DNA of 64,000 nucleotides from Planctomycetota bacterium (GTDB taxonomy: Bacteria > Planctomycetota > UBA1135 > UBA2386), in contig JADJPQ010000001.1 in the NCBI GenBank assembly GCA_016713175.1, forward strand, positions 186,001 to 250,000, given 5' to 3'. Position numbers and translations under genes: made by a program. Numbering within the stretch: position 1 is the first letter of the stretch; the number at the start of each line of letters is the position of its first letter. This document shows positions 32,195-41,355 of the stretch, piece after piece. Below the pieces are notes generated by a model that saw only the letters and a list, made by a program, of their open reading frames with translations, was not told the origin of the DNA and ran no database searches.

Positions 32195-33876
32195 GGCTGG
32201 GAGGCGTTCTGGTTCTGTCGCACTGAGTGCAGCGCCGCAACAACGACGAGCAAGCAGCCCGCAAGCAGCGGCGCTGCTGAGGTTCCGATCATCTTGTCGT
32301 CGAAGTAGTCGTGGTGCGCGGCGTAGTTGCGGGCGACCAGTGCGTGGACGTGGGCGGCGATGAGTTGGTCCGCGACAACATCGCCGGTCGCGAAGGTTGA
32401 CGGTGGGCAGAGGCTGTGTGTCAGGTCCGGCATTGCGTGCAGCGACGAGTGCTGCTCGATCCAGTCCATGAGCTGCTTGTCGGTGATGGACACTGATGGC
32501 GCGGCGATCGCGAGGCTCCGCTTGATCGCGTCGCGCATGACTGCGTTGGATCGTGCTTGCTTGCCAGTCGACGGTGTCACGATGGCCGCAACGTGGCGAA
32601 CCACGCGCTCGGTGTGCAGGCCGACCAAGTTGAACTGCTCGATGCGTTCGTTGGCGGCGATCGTGGCGTCAGCGTGGCGAAGCGAGTCGTGTAGCCGATC
32701 GCGCATCAACCGCGTCCAAGCGAGACAGAACCGACGCAGCGGAGCGCAGGTATCCCAGTTCGAGCGCAGCAACTGCCAAAGTCCCTCAGCCGATCGCGTG
32801 AATGGAGCAGGGGCGGTCGTGGTGCGGTGGCTGGCGTTGTCCGTGAACGCTACCAGTGCGCGCCACTCCTCGTTCGGCAAGGCGTCGATGAGCCGTGCTG
32901 GGCGATGGCCCGGCGACTCGGTGTCGAACCAGAACCAGTCCGAGTGGAACGGGTCGGGCGGTTGGCCCGTGAGGTTCTTCAGCAAGTAGGTGGCCAGGCC
33001 AATGTCCCGCTGAAGCCCACGCCGCAACTGGTTGCTTCCGAGTGGCGGGCGATCCTTCCAGTCGGCCCAGATCTCTAGCAGCACGTCGCGCACATCACCA
33101 TGGATGGTCGCCGCGTCGAATCCGGCAGCAGTCGCCCACGCCTGCGAGTCGCGCTCCATCAACTGGTCGAACGCATCGATGTTCCGAGCGTGCGCTGCCC
33201 AGATCATTCGAAATCGTGCGAGCCGCTCGAACGCTGGGGCGACGTGCTTCCAGCGTTCGAAGACGTGCTGTGCGCGACTATCGAAGTCCTCGGCCTGCCT
33301 GCGACACGCTTGCACGCAGGCATCACCTTCGCTGGTGACGACGAACTCGCGCAGCTCAGCACGGTCTAGAAGCTCCGCTAGGTGGTACGCCTGCCAGTCC
33401 GCGTAGAAGTCGACGACTGGCAGGACGTGCTTCTCCTGGCGCGGGTGCAGCATCGGCTGGGGCTCCGCTGTGCCGTTTCCTGGGTCGACGACATGGGCGC
33501 GGGCCGATCGACCAAGTCCGGGCTGCTCAGACTCAAGCCAGTGCTTCCATGGCTCATCCCCAGGCAGCAGCTCGATCGCACGCTTGCGACACTGGGCAAG
33601 CAACTGATGGGCCCATGCGTGCGAGGGCTCGTGATCCGGCGAGCCAGTCGGATCGCACTGGGCGTTCCAGCACGCACGAATCGCGGCGGGCGGGAGCGCG
33701 ATTCGCAGTCGAGGACAAAGCCATCCGCGCACGGCGAGAGTTTCCAGCGTCAAACCGCCAGGCAACGCGATGCCGAGTTCCTTCGCGTGCTCCAGGAACG
33801 GCGACGAGTTCGGCGTCCACGGTTCGTAGGCGAGGAACAGGCTGTCGGCGCCGTCGGTCTTCCAGTTCGCGGTCAT
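32191..33876 (-). CDS. Unknown protein X embedded in the hsd operon
   Basis: A 561-aa protein of no recognised family, inserted between hsdS and hsdM with ATGA overlaps at both ends. The N-terminal part is PWTPNSSPFLEHAKELGIALPGGLTLETLAVRGWLCPRLRI; the middle is largely helical and Trp-rich (DFYADWQAYHLAELLDRAELREFVV; RAQHVFERWKHVAPAFERLARFRMIWAAHARNIDAFDQLM); the C-terminus ends with a hydrophobic stretch (PLLAGCLLVVVAALHSV) that could be a membrane anchor. It has no helicase, nuclease or methyltransferase motif. ATG 33876 was chosen for the overlap with the hsdS stop. The position suggests it is part of the same system, perhaps a sensor or accessory subunit. Confidence 0.65.
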   Translation of the reverse strand: MTANWKTDGADSLFLAYEPWTPNSSPFLEHAKELGIALPGGLTLETLAVRGWLCPRLRIALPPAAIRACWNAQCDPTGSPDHEPSHAWAHQLLAQCRKRAIELLPGDEPWKHWLESEQPGLGRSARAHVVDPGNGTAEPQPMLHPRQEKHVLPVVDFYADWQAYHLAELLDRAELREFVVTSEGDACVQACRRQAEDFDSRAQHVFERWKHVAPAFERLARFRMIWAAHARNIDAFDQLMERDSQAWATAAGFDAATIHGDVRDVLLEIWADWKDRPPLGSNQLRRGLQRDIGLATYLLKNLTGQPPDPFHSDWFWFDTESPGHRPARLIDALPNEEWRALVAFTDNASHRTTTAPAPFTRSAEGLWQLLRSNWDTCAPLRRFCLAWTRLMRDRLHDSLRHADATIAANERIEQFNLVGLHTERVVRHVAAIVTPSTGKQARSNAVMRDAIKRSLAIAAPSVSITDKQLMDWIEQHSSLHAMPDLTHSLCPPSTFATGDVVADQLIAAHVHALVARNYAAHHDYFDDKMIGTSAAPLLAGCLLVVVAALHSVRQNQNASQP

Positions 33877-35342
33877 GCGGAGCCCGCGGCGCGTTGAACC
33901 TGCATGCTCGCACTCGATTCGACAAGGCGCCCTTCGAAGGCCCACTTGAGAATCGACTGGCGCAGACGAGCGACCCGCACACGGACCGCCGCCACGTCTC
34001 CGGCAAGGTGCCGAGTCACCGTTGCAGCAGCGTCCACGGCATCGACGATCCGGACCTGTTCCGAGGTCGGTGGCAGAGGCAACACGCAAGCGCGCAGCTT
34101 CGAGCCGTTCACGTTTGCCTGACCGACTTGCTGCGTCACGACCGAGGCAATCCAGCGACGGCCGGCGGCGGAGTTGATGAAGGCCGACAAGAACTCAGCA
34201 CGGCACCCACCGGCGACGCGCACGCGGATCAGGTAGGACGCGAACGAGCATGGCGAAGGGATGCCGGAGTAGACGGCCGTCTTGCCAACGAGTTCGGCGC
34301 TGTTGGTCCGGTTGAACAGAAGGTCGCCCGGCTCCAAGAGCAGGCTGGGGAACTCGTCGTGGTTCGAAGGCAGGAACTTCAGTTCGGACAAGTCGAGAGC
34401 GCCGTTGACGATGTTCCCCATGCGGATGACGGGAACGCCAGCATCGTCGTCCCCTGTCTTGGCCGACGTGCCGTAGCAGACCTCCGTTGCGAGTTGATCG
34501 ACGCTGGCCCAGCACCATCCCTCGGGCAACTCGGGCAGGCCGTCGGTGTCCGGCGCGGCAGGTTCCTCGTAGCGCGACTTCCAGCGGTCGTCGGTTGGAG
34601 GCTTGCCCTTGGCCTTCAGCTTGGCGAGTTCGGCTTCTTCCCAGCGGCGGCGGCGTTCGGCGAGAACGCGCCTTAGCAGGACGGAGGCGGGTTCGTAGCT
34701 GCGGCCTTCCTTCTTCGCGAGTTCGGCTTCGGTCGGGACGAGGCGGCCTTCGACGGCGGCCTTGAGCACTGAGGCGCGGTAGCGTTCGAGGTTGCGCTGC
34801 ACGCGCTCCAGCGTCGCGGTCGCGGCGTCGAGGCGGGAGAAGTGGGCTTCGATCGCGGCGACGATGGCGCGCTGGGTATCGAGAGGGGGAACGACAACCT
34901 GGTAGGCCTTGATCGACTCGCCGGTGAAGTGGCGGATCGTCGTGCCGGTCAGATGCTCCGAGAGAGCGCCGCGGTGCGCATCGAGGAACAACTGTTGCAC
35001 AAGCCAACGTGGATCAACTTCACCGTTGAGCCGGACTCGATGCAGGGCTTTCTGGAACTTGAGGTCCTTGGCATCGCCAGTCCACACAGCCGCCCGCCCT
35101 GGCTCGCCGCCTTCGCAAACAAGTACGTCTCCGTGGCGCAGGCCGAACCGTTCAAGCTCGTGCGCCTGGAACGGCATGGTCAAAAGGTCTGACCGGTCGA
35201 TGTGCCCCCATCGCACGTTGATGTTGCGCAGGTAAGGCATGGGCACGCCGGAAGTCCGCTTCTTGTCGAGCATCTTCCCGAGGCAGACCTCAGCAACTTC
35301 AGCAAGGGGAAGCAGCTTCCAGCCGCTCGGAAGGTGACTCAT
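33873..35342 (-). CDS. hsdS: Type I restriction-modification specificity subunit HsdS
   Basis: A 489-aa DNA-recognition subunit with the usual two target recognition domains. TRD1 covers about residues 5-165 (LPSGWKLLPLAEVAEVCLGKML...VVVPPLDTQRAIVAAIEAHFSRLDAATATLERV); the central conserved helix is about 165-215; TRD2 begins with ELPEGWCWASVDQLATEV at about 275 and ends with PLPPTSEQVRIVDAVDAAATVTRHL (about 412-436). Each TRD reads half of a bipartite target; the sequence is not predictable here. Start overlaps hsdR stop, stop overlaps X start. Confidence 0.93.
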   Translation of the reverse strand: MSHLPSGWKLLPLAEVAEVCLGKMLDKKRTSGVPMPYLRNINVRWGHIDRSDLLTMPFQAHELERFGLRHGDVLVCEGGEPGRAAVWTGDAKDLKFQKALHRVRLNGEVDPRWLVQQLFLDAHRGALSEHLTGTTIRHFTGESIKAYQVVVPPLDTQRAIVAAIEAHFSRLDAATATLERVQRNLERYRASVLKAAVEGRLVPTEAELAKKEGRSYEPASVLLRRVLAERRRRWEEAELAKLKAKGKPPTDDRWKSRYEEPAAPDTDGLPELPEGWCWASVDQLATEVCYGTSAKTGDDDAGVPVIRMGNIVNGALDLSELKFLPSNHDEFPSLLLEPGDLLFNRTNSAELVGKTAVYSGIPSPCSFASYLIRVRVAGGCRAEFLSAFINSAAGRRWIASVVTQQVGQANVNGSKLRACVLPLPPTSEQVRIVDAVDAAATVTRHLAGDVAAVRVRVARLRQSILKWAFEGRLVESSASMQVQRAAGSA

Positions 35343-38182
35343 GCCGCGAGCACCTCGTTGACCTCACGCAGCACGTCCGCCAGCTTCCCGCCGAACACCT
35401 GCTGCGCCCGCCCTAGCCCACCTTCCTGCACGAACGGCACCTCGTCGAAGTCGTCCATCGTGATCTCGACACTCGTCGCCACCTGCTCGCGGATCATCTC
35501 CAGCCACTTCAACTGCTCGCCCGTGAACCGCGAACCCTGCGCACCCAGCCACGCGGCGAACCGCGCCTTCACCCCTTCGGCGAACGGCACCAGCTCGTTC
35601 TCCTTGTGCAGCGCGAACCGCACCAGCGACACGAGGTCAGTCAGCAGCCGCTGACCGGACGCGCCACGCACCCGGCTCTGCTCCAGCACCTCGTAGGCGT
35701 GCCACAACCGCTCCGTCGTGCACGACAGCGGCGGCGCCTTGATCGCATCCGCCAGCGCCTTGATGTCGTCGTAGCGCAGCCGCCGCTGGTGCGGCACCGA
35801 GTAGAAGGCCTGCAACGCAGCGATCTCGTCCTTCTTCTCGGCGAGGAACTGCTCGAACGACCGCACCAGTGCCTTGGCCTTCGCCTTGGCGTCGGCCGAC
35901 ATGCCAGCGCCGAGCAGCTCGTCCTTGCTGACCTCGTCGATGACCTGTTCGAACTCGCGCCGTGCATCCGCCAGCGCCCGCCGGAACTCGGGCTTCTTGG
36001 CGATCGGCTCGACAGCCTCGCGCAGCAGCGCGTCGCGCGCCTCGGCGAGCTGCGCGTCCGTCGGCGCCACCTCCGCCGCCAGCCCGTGCCGCCGCCGCGC
36101 CTCCGCTTCCTGCGTGTCCGGATCGAGCGCCTGCACGATCCCGTGGCTGATCGCTGACAGCGGCACACCGCCGGACTTCTCCAGCAGCCGGTCGCGATGG
36201 TCCTCGTCGCACTGCCGTTGGAGCCGCGCCAGCCGACTCGCCAGCGACGACATCACCGCCGCGTCCGTGCTGCCGAACGCGACCTGCTCCAGCAGCGTCT
36301 GCAACGGCACGTTCTTGCAGCGTTCGAGCGGCTGCGTGTCGGCGAGGTCCTCCTGCTCGGTGACGCCGACGCAGTCGACGATGACGAAGTGCGTCTTCGC
36401 CTTCGCGTCCGGCGTGACCGCGCGCAGGTCGTTGGGGTCGATGATGCGCACTCCGCGCCCCTTCATCTGCTCGAACAGCACGCGGCTCTTCACCGTGCGC
36501 AGGAACACCACGACCTCGACCGGCTTGATGTCGGTGCCGGTCGCGACGAGGTCGACGGTCACCGCGATGCGCGGCCAGTAGCTGTTGCGGAATTCCTGGA
36601 TCAGGTCCGCCGGCTTCTTGTCGCGGACCTTGTAGGTGATCTTCTGGCAGAACTCGTTGCCCTTGGCGAACTCCTCGCGCATCACGTCGACGACGTCCTC
36701 GGCGTGGTTGTCGTCCTTGCAGAAGACGAGGGTCTTCGGCACCTCGGTGCGGCCCGGGAAGATCTCGGTGAACAGGCGGTCGCGGAACGCGCGAATGACC
36801 GTGCGAAGCTGGTCGCGGGCGACCACGGCGCGGTCGAGTTCGGAGGCGGCGTAGGTGACCGGCTCGTCGGACGACTCCCAGCGGATCTTGCGCGTGCGAC
36901 GGTCGCGCTTGCCGACGACGGGTTCGCCTGAGGCTTCGATCGTGGCGCCCTGCTCCGAGATCTTCGTGCGGATGCGGTAGACCTCGAAGTCGACGTTGAC
37001 GCCGTCGGCGACCGCTTCCTCGTGGCCATACTCCATCACGAGGTTCTGCTTGAAGAAGCCGTAGGTGTGCGCGGCCGGCGTCGCGGTCAGGCCGACCAGG
37101 AAGGCGTCGAAGTACTCCAGGACCTGCCGCCACAGCGAGTAGATCGAGCGGTGGCACTCGTCGACGAAGACGACGTCGAAGAACTCGGGCGGGATGGTGC
37201 GGTTGTAGGCGACGGGCAGGGCGTCGGCTGGTGCTCCGGCGCCAGCGAACGGCGAGCCTTCTTCGTTCTCGGCGTCGAACTCGGGCTCGCCGCGCAGCAG
37301 CGAGTAGAGGCGCTGGATCGTCGTGATGACGACCTTGGTCGAGGCGCCAATGGTCTGCGTCGTCAGGCGCTGGACGTTGTAGAGCTCGGTGAACTTGCGG
37401 TTGTCGTCGGGCGAACGGAAGCCCTGGAACTCCTTCTCCGCCTGCTCGCCGAGGTTGGTGCGGTCGACGAGGAACAGCACGCGCCGGGCACCGCCGAACT
37501 TGATGAGCCGGTAGATCGCCGAGACGGCGGTGATCGTCTTGCCGGAGCCGGTCGCCATCTGCACGAGCGCGCGCGGCCGGTTGTCGCGGAACGAGCGTTC
37601 GAGGTTGGTGATCGCCCGGACCTGGTTCGGGTAGAGGCTGCCCTTGTGCAGGTCCGGCATCGCGCGCAGGCGGGCGCGCAGGGTCGACGGCTTCTGGTCG
37701 TCGGCGGTCGTGTGGGCGCCGGTCGCCTGCACCCAGCGATGCAGCGTGTCGGCCTGGAGCCACTCGGCCAGGGTCTCGGGCTGGTGCAGCGCGAACACCT
37801 CGCGCGTGCGCGTGTCCGGGTCGAGCAGGTTGGCGAACAGCGTCTCGGTGCCGTTGCTCAGGTAGAGGAACGGCAGTGGCTTCACCGGTGCGGTCAGCGT
37901 CGCCGGGAGGCCCTCGGAGTAGCGTTCGGCCTGCCGCTCGTGGGCGCGCAGGGGCTCGCCGGCCTTCTTGGCTTCGAGCACGCCTGCGGCGCGGCCGTCG
38001 ACGAACAGCAGGTAGTCGGCGAAGCCGTGGCCGTGCTCCAGCTTGAACTCGCGGACGGCGACGCCGCGCCCGGCGTGCAGGTTGGCCTCGGCGCGGTCCT
38101 GGACCAGCCAGCCGGCGGCGCGCAGGTTCGCGTCGATCGTCTGGCGGGCTTGCTGCTCTGGGGTGAAGCCGGATGGGGACAT
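35339..38182 (-). CDS. hsdR: Type I restriction enzyme endonuclease/translocase subunit HsdR
   Basis: A 947-aa motor-nuclease. The N-terminal PD-(D/E)xK nuclease is seen as ADYLLFVDGRAAGVLEAKKAGEPL (about residues 55-78; D...EAK). The SF2 translocase has Walker A ALVQMATGSGKTITAV (about 200-215), DECH in FFDVVFVDECHRSIYSLWRQ, motif III GLTATP, and motif VI RGVRIIDPNDL near QMKGRG. The C-terminal helical domain for HsdM/S contact runs from about 680. ATG 38182 starts at the first protein-like residue. First gene of the operon, with a promoter-like element 82 bp upstream. Confidence 0.95.
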   Translation of the reverse strand: MSPSGFTPEQQARQTIDANLRAAGWLVQDRAEANLHAGRGVAVREFKLEHGHGFADYLLFVDGRAAGVLEAKKAGEPLRAHERQAERYSEGLPATLTAPVKPLPFLYLSNGTETLFANLLDPDTRTREVFALHQPETLAEWLQADTLHRWVQATGAHTTADDQKPSTLRARLRAMPDLHKGSLYPNQVRAITNLERSFRDNRPRALVQMATGSGKTITAVSAIYRLIKFGGARRVLFLVDRTNLGEQAEKEFQGFRSPDDNRKFTELYNVQRLTTQTIGASTKVVITTIQRLYSLLRGEPEFDAENEEGSPFAGAGAPADALPVAYNRTIPPEFFDVVFVDECHRSIYSLWRQVLEYFDAFLVGLTATPAAHTYGFFKQNLVMEYGHEEAVADGVNVDFEVYRIRTKISEQGATIEASGEPVVGKRDRRTRKIRWESSDEPVTYAASELDRAVVARDQLRTVIRAFRDRLFTEIFPGRTEVPKTLVFCKDDNHAEDVVDVMREEFAKGNEFCQKITYKVRDKKPADLIQEFRNSYWPRIAVTVDLVATGTDIKPVEVVVFLRTVKSRVLFEQMKGRGVRIIDPNDLRAVTPDAKAKTHFVIVDCVGVTEQEDLADTQPLERCKNVPLQTLLEQVAFGSTDAAVMSSLASRLARLQRQCDEDHRDRLLEKSGGVPLSAISHGIVQALDPDTQEAEARRRHGLAAEVAPTDAQLAEARDALLREAVEPIAKKPEFRRALADARREFEQVIDEVSKDELLGAGMSADAKAKAKALVRSFEQFLAEKKDEIAALQAFYSVPHQRRLRYDDIKALADAIKAPPLSCTTERLWHAYEVLEQSRVRGASGQRLLTDLVSLVRFALHKENELVPFAEGVKARFAAWLGAQGSRFTGEQLKWLEMIREQVATSVEITMDDFDEVPFVQEGGLGRAQQVFGGKLADVLREVNEVLAA

Positions 38183-38263
38183 GCGCGAGGGAGGCGAGCA
38201 CCTCCCAAGCCAGCGGCCATCGGCCCGCCAGGGTGGTTCCCGTCGGCGGAATGATGCCGCGAC

Positions 38264-38291
38264 CGTATACGTTTCCGCTACGAATTGTCGA
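38264..38291 (-). promoter_or_regulatory. Promoter of the hsd-X-TIR operon
   Basis: On the minus strand TCGACA (38291-38286) and TATACG (38269-38264) are 16 bp apart, giving a transcript that would start near 38257 and a leader of about 75 nt before hsdR. Only one such pair was found in the 169-bp gap between hsdR and the DUF5131 gene. Confidence 0.5.
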
Positions 38292-38351
38292 CGGTCGGCG
38301 GCCGGCGCGGGCGGCAGAAGGGGCGGCGGCGCCTCAGCTTGTCGCGACGGA

Positions 38352-39089
38352 CTACGCCTGCTCGACGAGTTCGCCGCCACGGCCGGCGGGCATCTCGTTC
38401 CAGGTCCTGCCGTCGAGTTCGCGACCCGTCTTGGCCTTGTTCACGCCGCCCCACTGCTTGAAGAAGAAGGGCACACGTGCGCGTCGGCACTGGTTGCGGA
38501 TCTCTCGGACCCACTCCGGATCCATCGGCCGCGCACCGTGGCCCGACTCGCCGCCGACGATCGCCCAGTGGATGCCGTCGAGGTTCAGCGACGGCAGCGG
38601 CCCGATCAGCGGCTCCAGCGACAGGAAGCGAACCGCCGCCGGCACCTGCCGCAGCTCGTCGATGCGCCACGCGACTTCCTCGTTCTCGACGCTGACGCCC
38701 ATCCACACGTTGTCCGGCCACGGCAGGTCGCCGGCGATCTCGCGCAAGCGGTCGGCGCGCTTCGTGAGCACCTGGAAGGTGTGGTTCGACGCGCGCTCCA
38801 TCACGGCGAACACGCGCTGGATGTAGTCGGTGGGCACCTTCACGTGGAACAGGTCGCTCATCGAGTTCACGAAGACCAGCTTCGGCTTCTTCCAGCTCAA
38901 CGGCAGGTCGAGCATGTGCTCCTGCAACGTGACCCGGAAGCCGTTGCGGTAGTTCGGCTGGCCCATCGCCTGCAACCGGACCGCCATGCGCTCGGCGTAG
39001 CAGTTCTTGCAGCCCTGGCTGATCTTGGTGCACCCGGTCACCGGGTTCCAAGTCGCGTTGGTCCACTCGATCGAGGAGTCAGAAGCCAT
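38352..39089 (-). CDS. DUF5131 / phage Gp37-Gp68 family (three-Cys-motif) protein
   Basis: A 245-aa protein of the DUF5131 (Gp37/Gp68) family. The hallmark is an N-terminal three-Cys motif, CTKISQGCKNC at about residues 20-30, within IEWTNATWNPVTGC...CYAERMA. Other family blocks are LVFVNSMSDLFHVKVP, HTFQVLTKRADRLREI, VWMGVSVENEE, RFLSLEPLIGPL and HWAIVGGESGHGARPMDPEWVREIRNQC. The family is related in appearance to radical SAM/TIM-barrel proteins, and its partner is TcmP, encoded 3 bp upstream here. The pair is common in mobile elements; its chemical function is not known. Confidence 0.88.
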   Translation of the reverse strand: MASDSSIEWTNATWNPVTGCTKISQGCKNCYAERMAVRLQAMGQPNYRNGFRVTLQEHMLDLPLSWKKPKLVFVNSMSDLFHVKVPTDYIQRVFAVMERASNHTFQVLTKRADRLREIAGDLPWPDNVWMGVSVENEEVAWRIDELRQVPAAVRFLSLEPLIGPLPSLNLDGIHWAIVGGESGHGARPMDPEWVREIRNQCRRARVPFFFKQWGGVNKAKTGRELDGRTWNEMPAGRGGELVEQA

Positions 39090-39092
39090 GGA

Positions 39093-40205
39093 TCAGGCTG
39101 GGAACTCTACGACAACTTGGTCACCGAAGCCGAAGTTCCTCTTCCGACCCTCGGTCTTGATCGTTCCGGCGGTTGCGAGCTTGGCCAGCACGTCCTTGTA
39201 GTTCTTCTTGATGAACGGCCGACCTACGGAGTGCTCTTGGTAGACCTCGATCATCCGCAGTTTCCGTCCTGCGAAGTCGCGCAGCAGCATGCCCTCCAGA
39301 TCCGCCAGTGGGCGACTCAACTCAAAGAGCAACTGCTGGCGTGCGGGTGGGTTCGGGAAGAACGAGAATGATGGCACTCCCTGAGGAGCCTCCGAGCTGG
39401 CCTTGGCCATGACCTCCTTCATGACCTCGTAGCCCTTGAAGTGCTTTGAGACGAACACCAGGTGGTGAGTTGTCCGCTTGCCCTCGGCGTTCTTGAAGCA
39501 GAAGGGCAACACGAACCTCGTCGATCCATACTCCTTCAGCGCCTGCGCCAGCTCTTCGACGATCACCGCCTCGCGCTCGCCGGCATCCATGGCTCCAAGT
39601 TGTGCACGCAAGCGAGCCGCGCGCTCCGGACCGAACAATGCGTCCATGTGCTCCTGAACCAGCAAGTTGTTCAGGCCCATGTTGATGCGCGTGTAGTTGA
39701 AGAACAGGATGCAGTCGCTGCCCCAGTCCTTGACGAACGCTTGGATCAGCCTCTGCGAAAGGCCCTTGTAGCCCCAGGGATCGATGAAGACCAAAACTGG
39801 GATGCTCCGCATCTTCTCCCACTGCGCCGCGACCTCGTCGCCCACCTCTTCGTTCGCCACCTGCGGCTGGTGCTTCAGCTTCTCGATGCCCGGCAATCGG
39901 CGAATCTCCTCAACCAGGTTCGAGACGTTGCTCGGGTCTCGATCGTTGAAGGAGGTCAGGAGGCGATCGCGATACGCGTCGTTGTCGATCGCCTTCTTCA
40001 GCACCTTCAAGGGCGTCGAGATCGAGCCGTCCTTGTAGCGACCCGGACCGGAGAACAGGTCGATGTAGCCGATCCGCTGCTCGCGGTCAGGGCGGCTCTT
40101 CTGCGCCCCAGTGATGATCTGCGCCCACGCATCGAAGTACTTGGCGACAATCTCCGCCTTGACCTCAGACTGCTCCCGCTGCTCGTCGAAGAAGTGCTCG
40201 ACCAT
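39093..40205 (-). CDS. tcmP: Three-Cys-motif partner protein TcmP
   Basis: A 370-aa TcmP-family protein. N-terminal VKAEIVAKYFDAWAQIITGA is followed by a methyltransferase-like GYIDLFSGPGRYKDG (about residues 46-60), then PVLVFIDPWGYKGLS (about 135-149; DPWG is family-typical) and ILFFNYTRINMGLNNLL. The C-terminal 90 residues look like a small winged helix (LRMIEVYQEHSVGRPFIKKNYKDVLAKLATAGTI). ATG 40205 is used because residues upstream read as non-coding. It forms a two-gene unit with the DUF5131 gene and diverges from the gene at 40487. Confidence 0.88.
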   Translation of the reverse strand: MVEHFFDEQREQSEVKAEIVAKYFDAWAQIITGAQKSRPDREQRIGYIDLFSGPGRYKDGSISTPLKVLKKAIDNDAYRDRLLTSFNDRDPSNVSNLVEEIRRLPGIEKLKHQPQVANEEVGDEVAAQWEKMRSIPVLVFIDPWGYKGLSQRLIQAFVKDWGSDCILFFNYTRINMGLNNLLVQEHMDALFGPERAARLRAQLGAMDAGEREAVIVEELAQALKEYGSTRFVLPFCFKNAEGKRTTHHLVFVSKHFKGYEVMKEVMAKASSEAPQGVPSFSFFPNPPARQQLLFELSRPLADLEGMLLRDFAGRKLRMIEVYQEHSVGRPFIKKNYKDVLAKLATAGTIKTEGRKRNFGFGDQVVVEFPA

Positions 40206-40486
40206 CCCATCCCGATTCCTGGCGTCGCACGCCGTAGAACGTCCAACCTCGCGGCGCCGGACCACCGGCGCACGCACCAGCCCACATTCTGACCCGGCTG
40301 CGACTCGCATTCCAGCCGGCAGTTGCTCGCGGCGAGTTGCAGCGTGCCGGTGGACCTCCTCGGCGAGTCGCGTAGGGTTTCGGTGCCGAGGGCACGGCGT
40401 GACCGATCATCGCGCCGGACGGGCTCCTCTACCGGGCCGGCCCTCGCTCTCGGCGTTCCTCACTCTGGCCCGGTGAGTGCCCGGGT

Positions 40487-41239
40487 ATGGCGAACACGAA
40501 AGACGAGGTAGCGCCCCAAGGCGACCACGATCGGAAGAGCTGGCTGGACTTCCTCGATGCCTTGATCTGGGCGGCCAACAGCACGGAGCCAACGAGCTCG
40601 GAGGACCGCGCCTACGGGCTCTTCGATTCCCCGATGACCCTCCGTGCCCGTCATCCCGCCGACTTCGACGACCTCGCGGAGTGGCTCGATGATGGCGACC
40701 ACGCTGCGCGCCTCGGAGCGCTGGCTGACGCGCTGATGCCAAGCCGCGTCGATCGCCTCCGCTGTTGCCCCGATGTCGAGCGGCGCGTCACGCGCTGGCG
40801 GGACCCGTTCGACTGGCAGGACTGGCGCGATGCGGCGCTGCCCGTGTTCGAGCAGCGACGCGACGACTTGTTGGCGATCACCTCGAAACTGAACGAGCTG
40901 ATCGAGGGCGGAGCCAAGCTGCCTGCATTCGCGACTGCCTTGCCACAGCCATCGCCCAGGCTGTTGACCATCGAGGACGTGCCTGCGGACAAGCGAGTCT
41001 CGTTCGCTGAAGCCGTCGCGGGAGTCAAGGACCTTGTTCCCGGCCTCGACTTGCCGTCTTGCCCGGAACGAACGATGCGCAGTTGGGTCCGCCAGAACGA
41101 TTCGTTGCTGGGTGTGGTCGAAGTCGGGAAGAGAAAGAGCCCGCCGAGCGAACTGCGCCCTCTGGTTCGTGGTCTCCTGGTGCTGCACGGTCAACGCAAG
41201 CGTCGGATCGTTCCGCCGCAGCGGCGCGTGCGAAGCTGA
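40487..41239 (+). CDS. Element-encoded hypothetical protein
   Basis: A 250-aa acidic-to-basic, mainly helical protein with no recognised family. Visible features are a Trp-rich N-terminus (KSWLDFLDALIWAAN), a Leu/Asp-rich middle, and a basic C-terminus (VVEVGKRKSPPSELRPLVRGLLVLHGQRKRRIVPPQRRVR) with an HTH-like SCPERTMRSWVRQN. It may be a DNA-binding regulator of the element. It runs towards the excisionase gene on the same strand and is divergent from tcmP; the 281-bp region before it shows no further gene. Confidence 0.5.
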   Translation: MANTKDEVAPQGDHDRKSWLDFLDALIWAANSTEPTSSEDRAYGLFDSPMTLRARHPADFDDLAEWLDDGDHAARLGALADALMPSRVDRLRCCPDVERRVTRWRDPFDWQDWRDAALPVFEQRRDDLLAITSKLNELIEGGAKLPAFATALPQPSPRLLTIEDVPADKRVSFAEAVAGVKDLVPGLDLPSCPERTMRSWVRQNDSLLGVVEVGKRKSPPSELRPLVRGLLVLHGQRKRRIVPPQRRVRS

Positions 41240-41273
41240 CGGCCGGCACTTGCCGTTTTCGGCCGCTCCGACC

Positions 41274-41293
41274 GGGTTCGGCCGGGTTCGGCC
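41274..41293. repeat. Tandem 10-bp repeat upstream of the excisionase gene
   Basis: GGGTTCGGCC occurs twice in direct contact (41274-41283, 41284-41293), 63 bp before the excisionase start. It could be an operator or an excisionase site; nothing else supports this. Confidence 0.4.
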
Positions 41294-41355
41294 GACCAGT
41301 CGACAGGTTGTTCCGCGCGCCGGCAGTTGGTCGTAGTTCAGGTCGCGAGGACCCG

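Noticed and set aside
35637..38201. 854-aa minus-strand frame overlapping hsdR
   Set aside because: Out of frame with hsdR, which has all motifs of the family; the alternative is Arg/Gly/Pro/Ala-rich.
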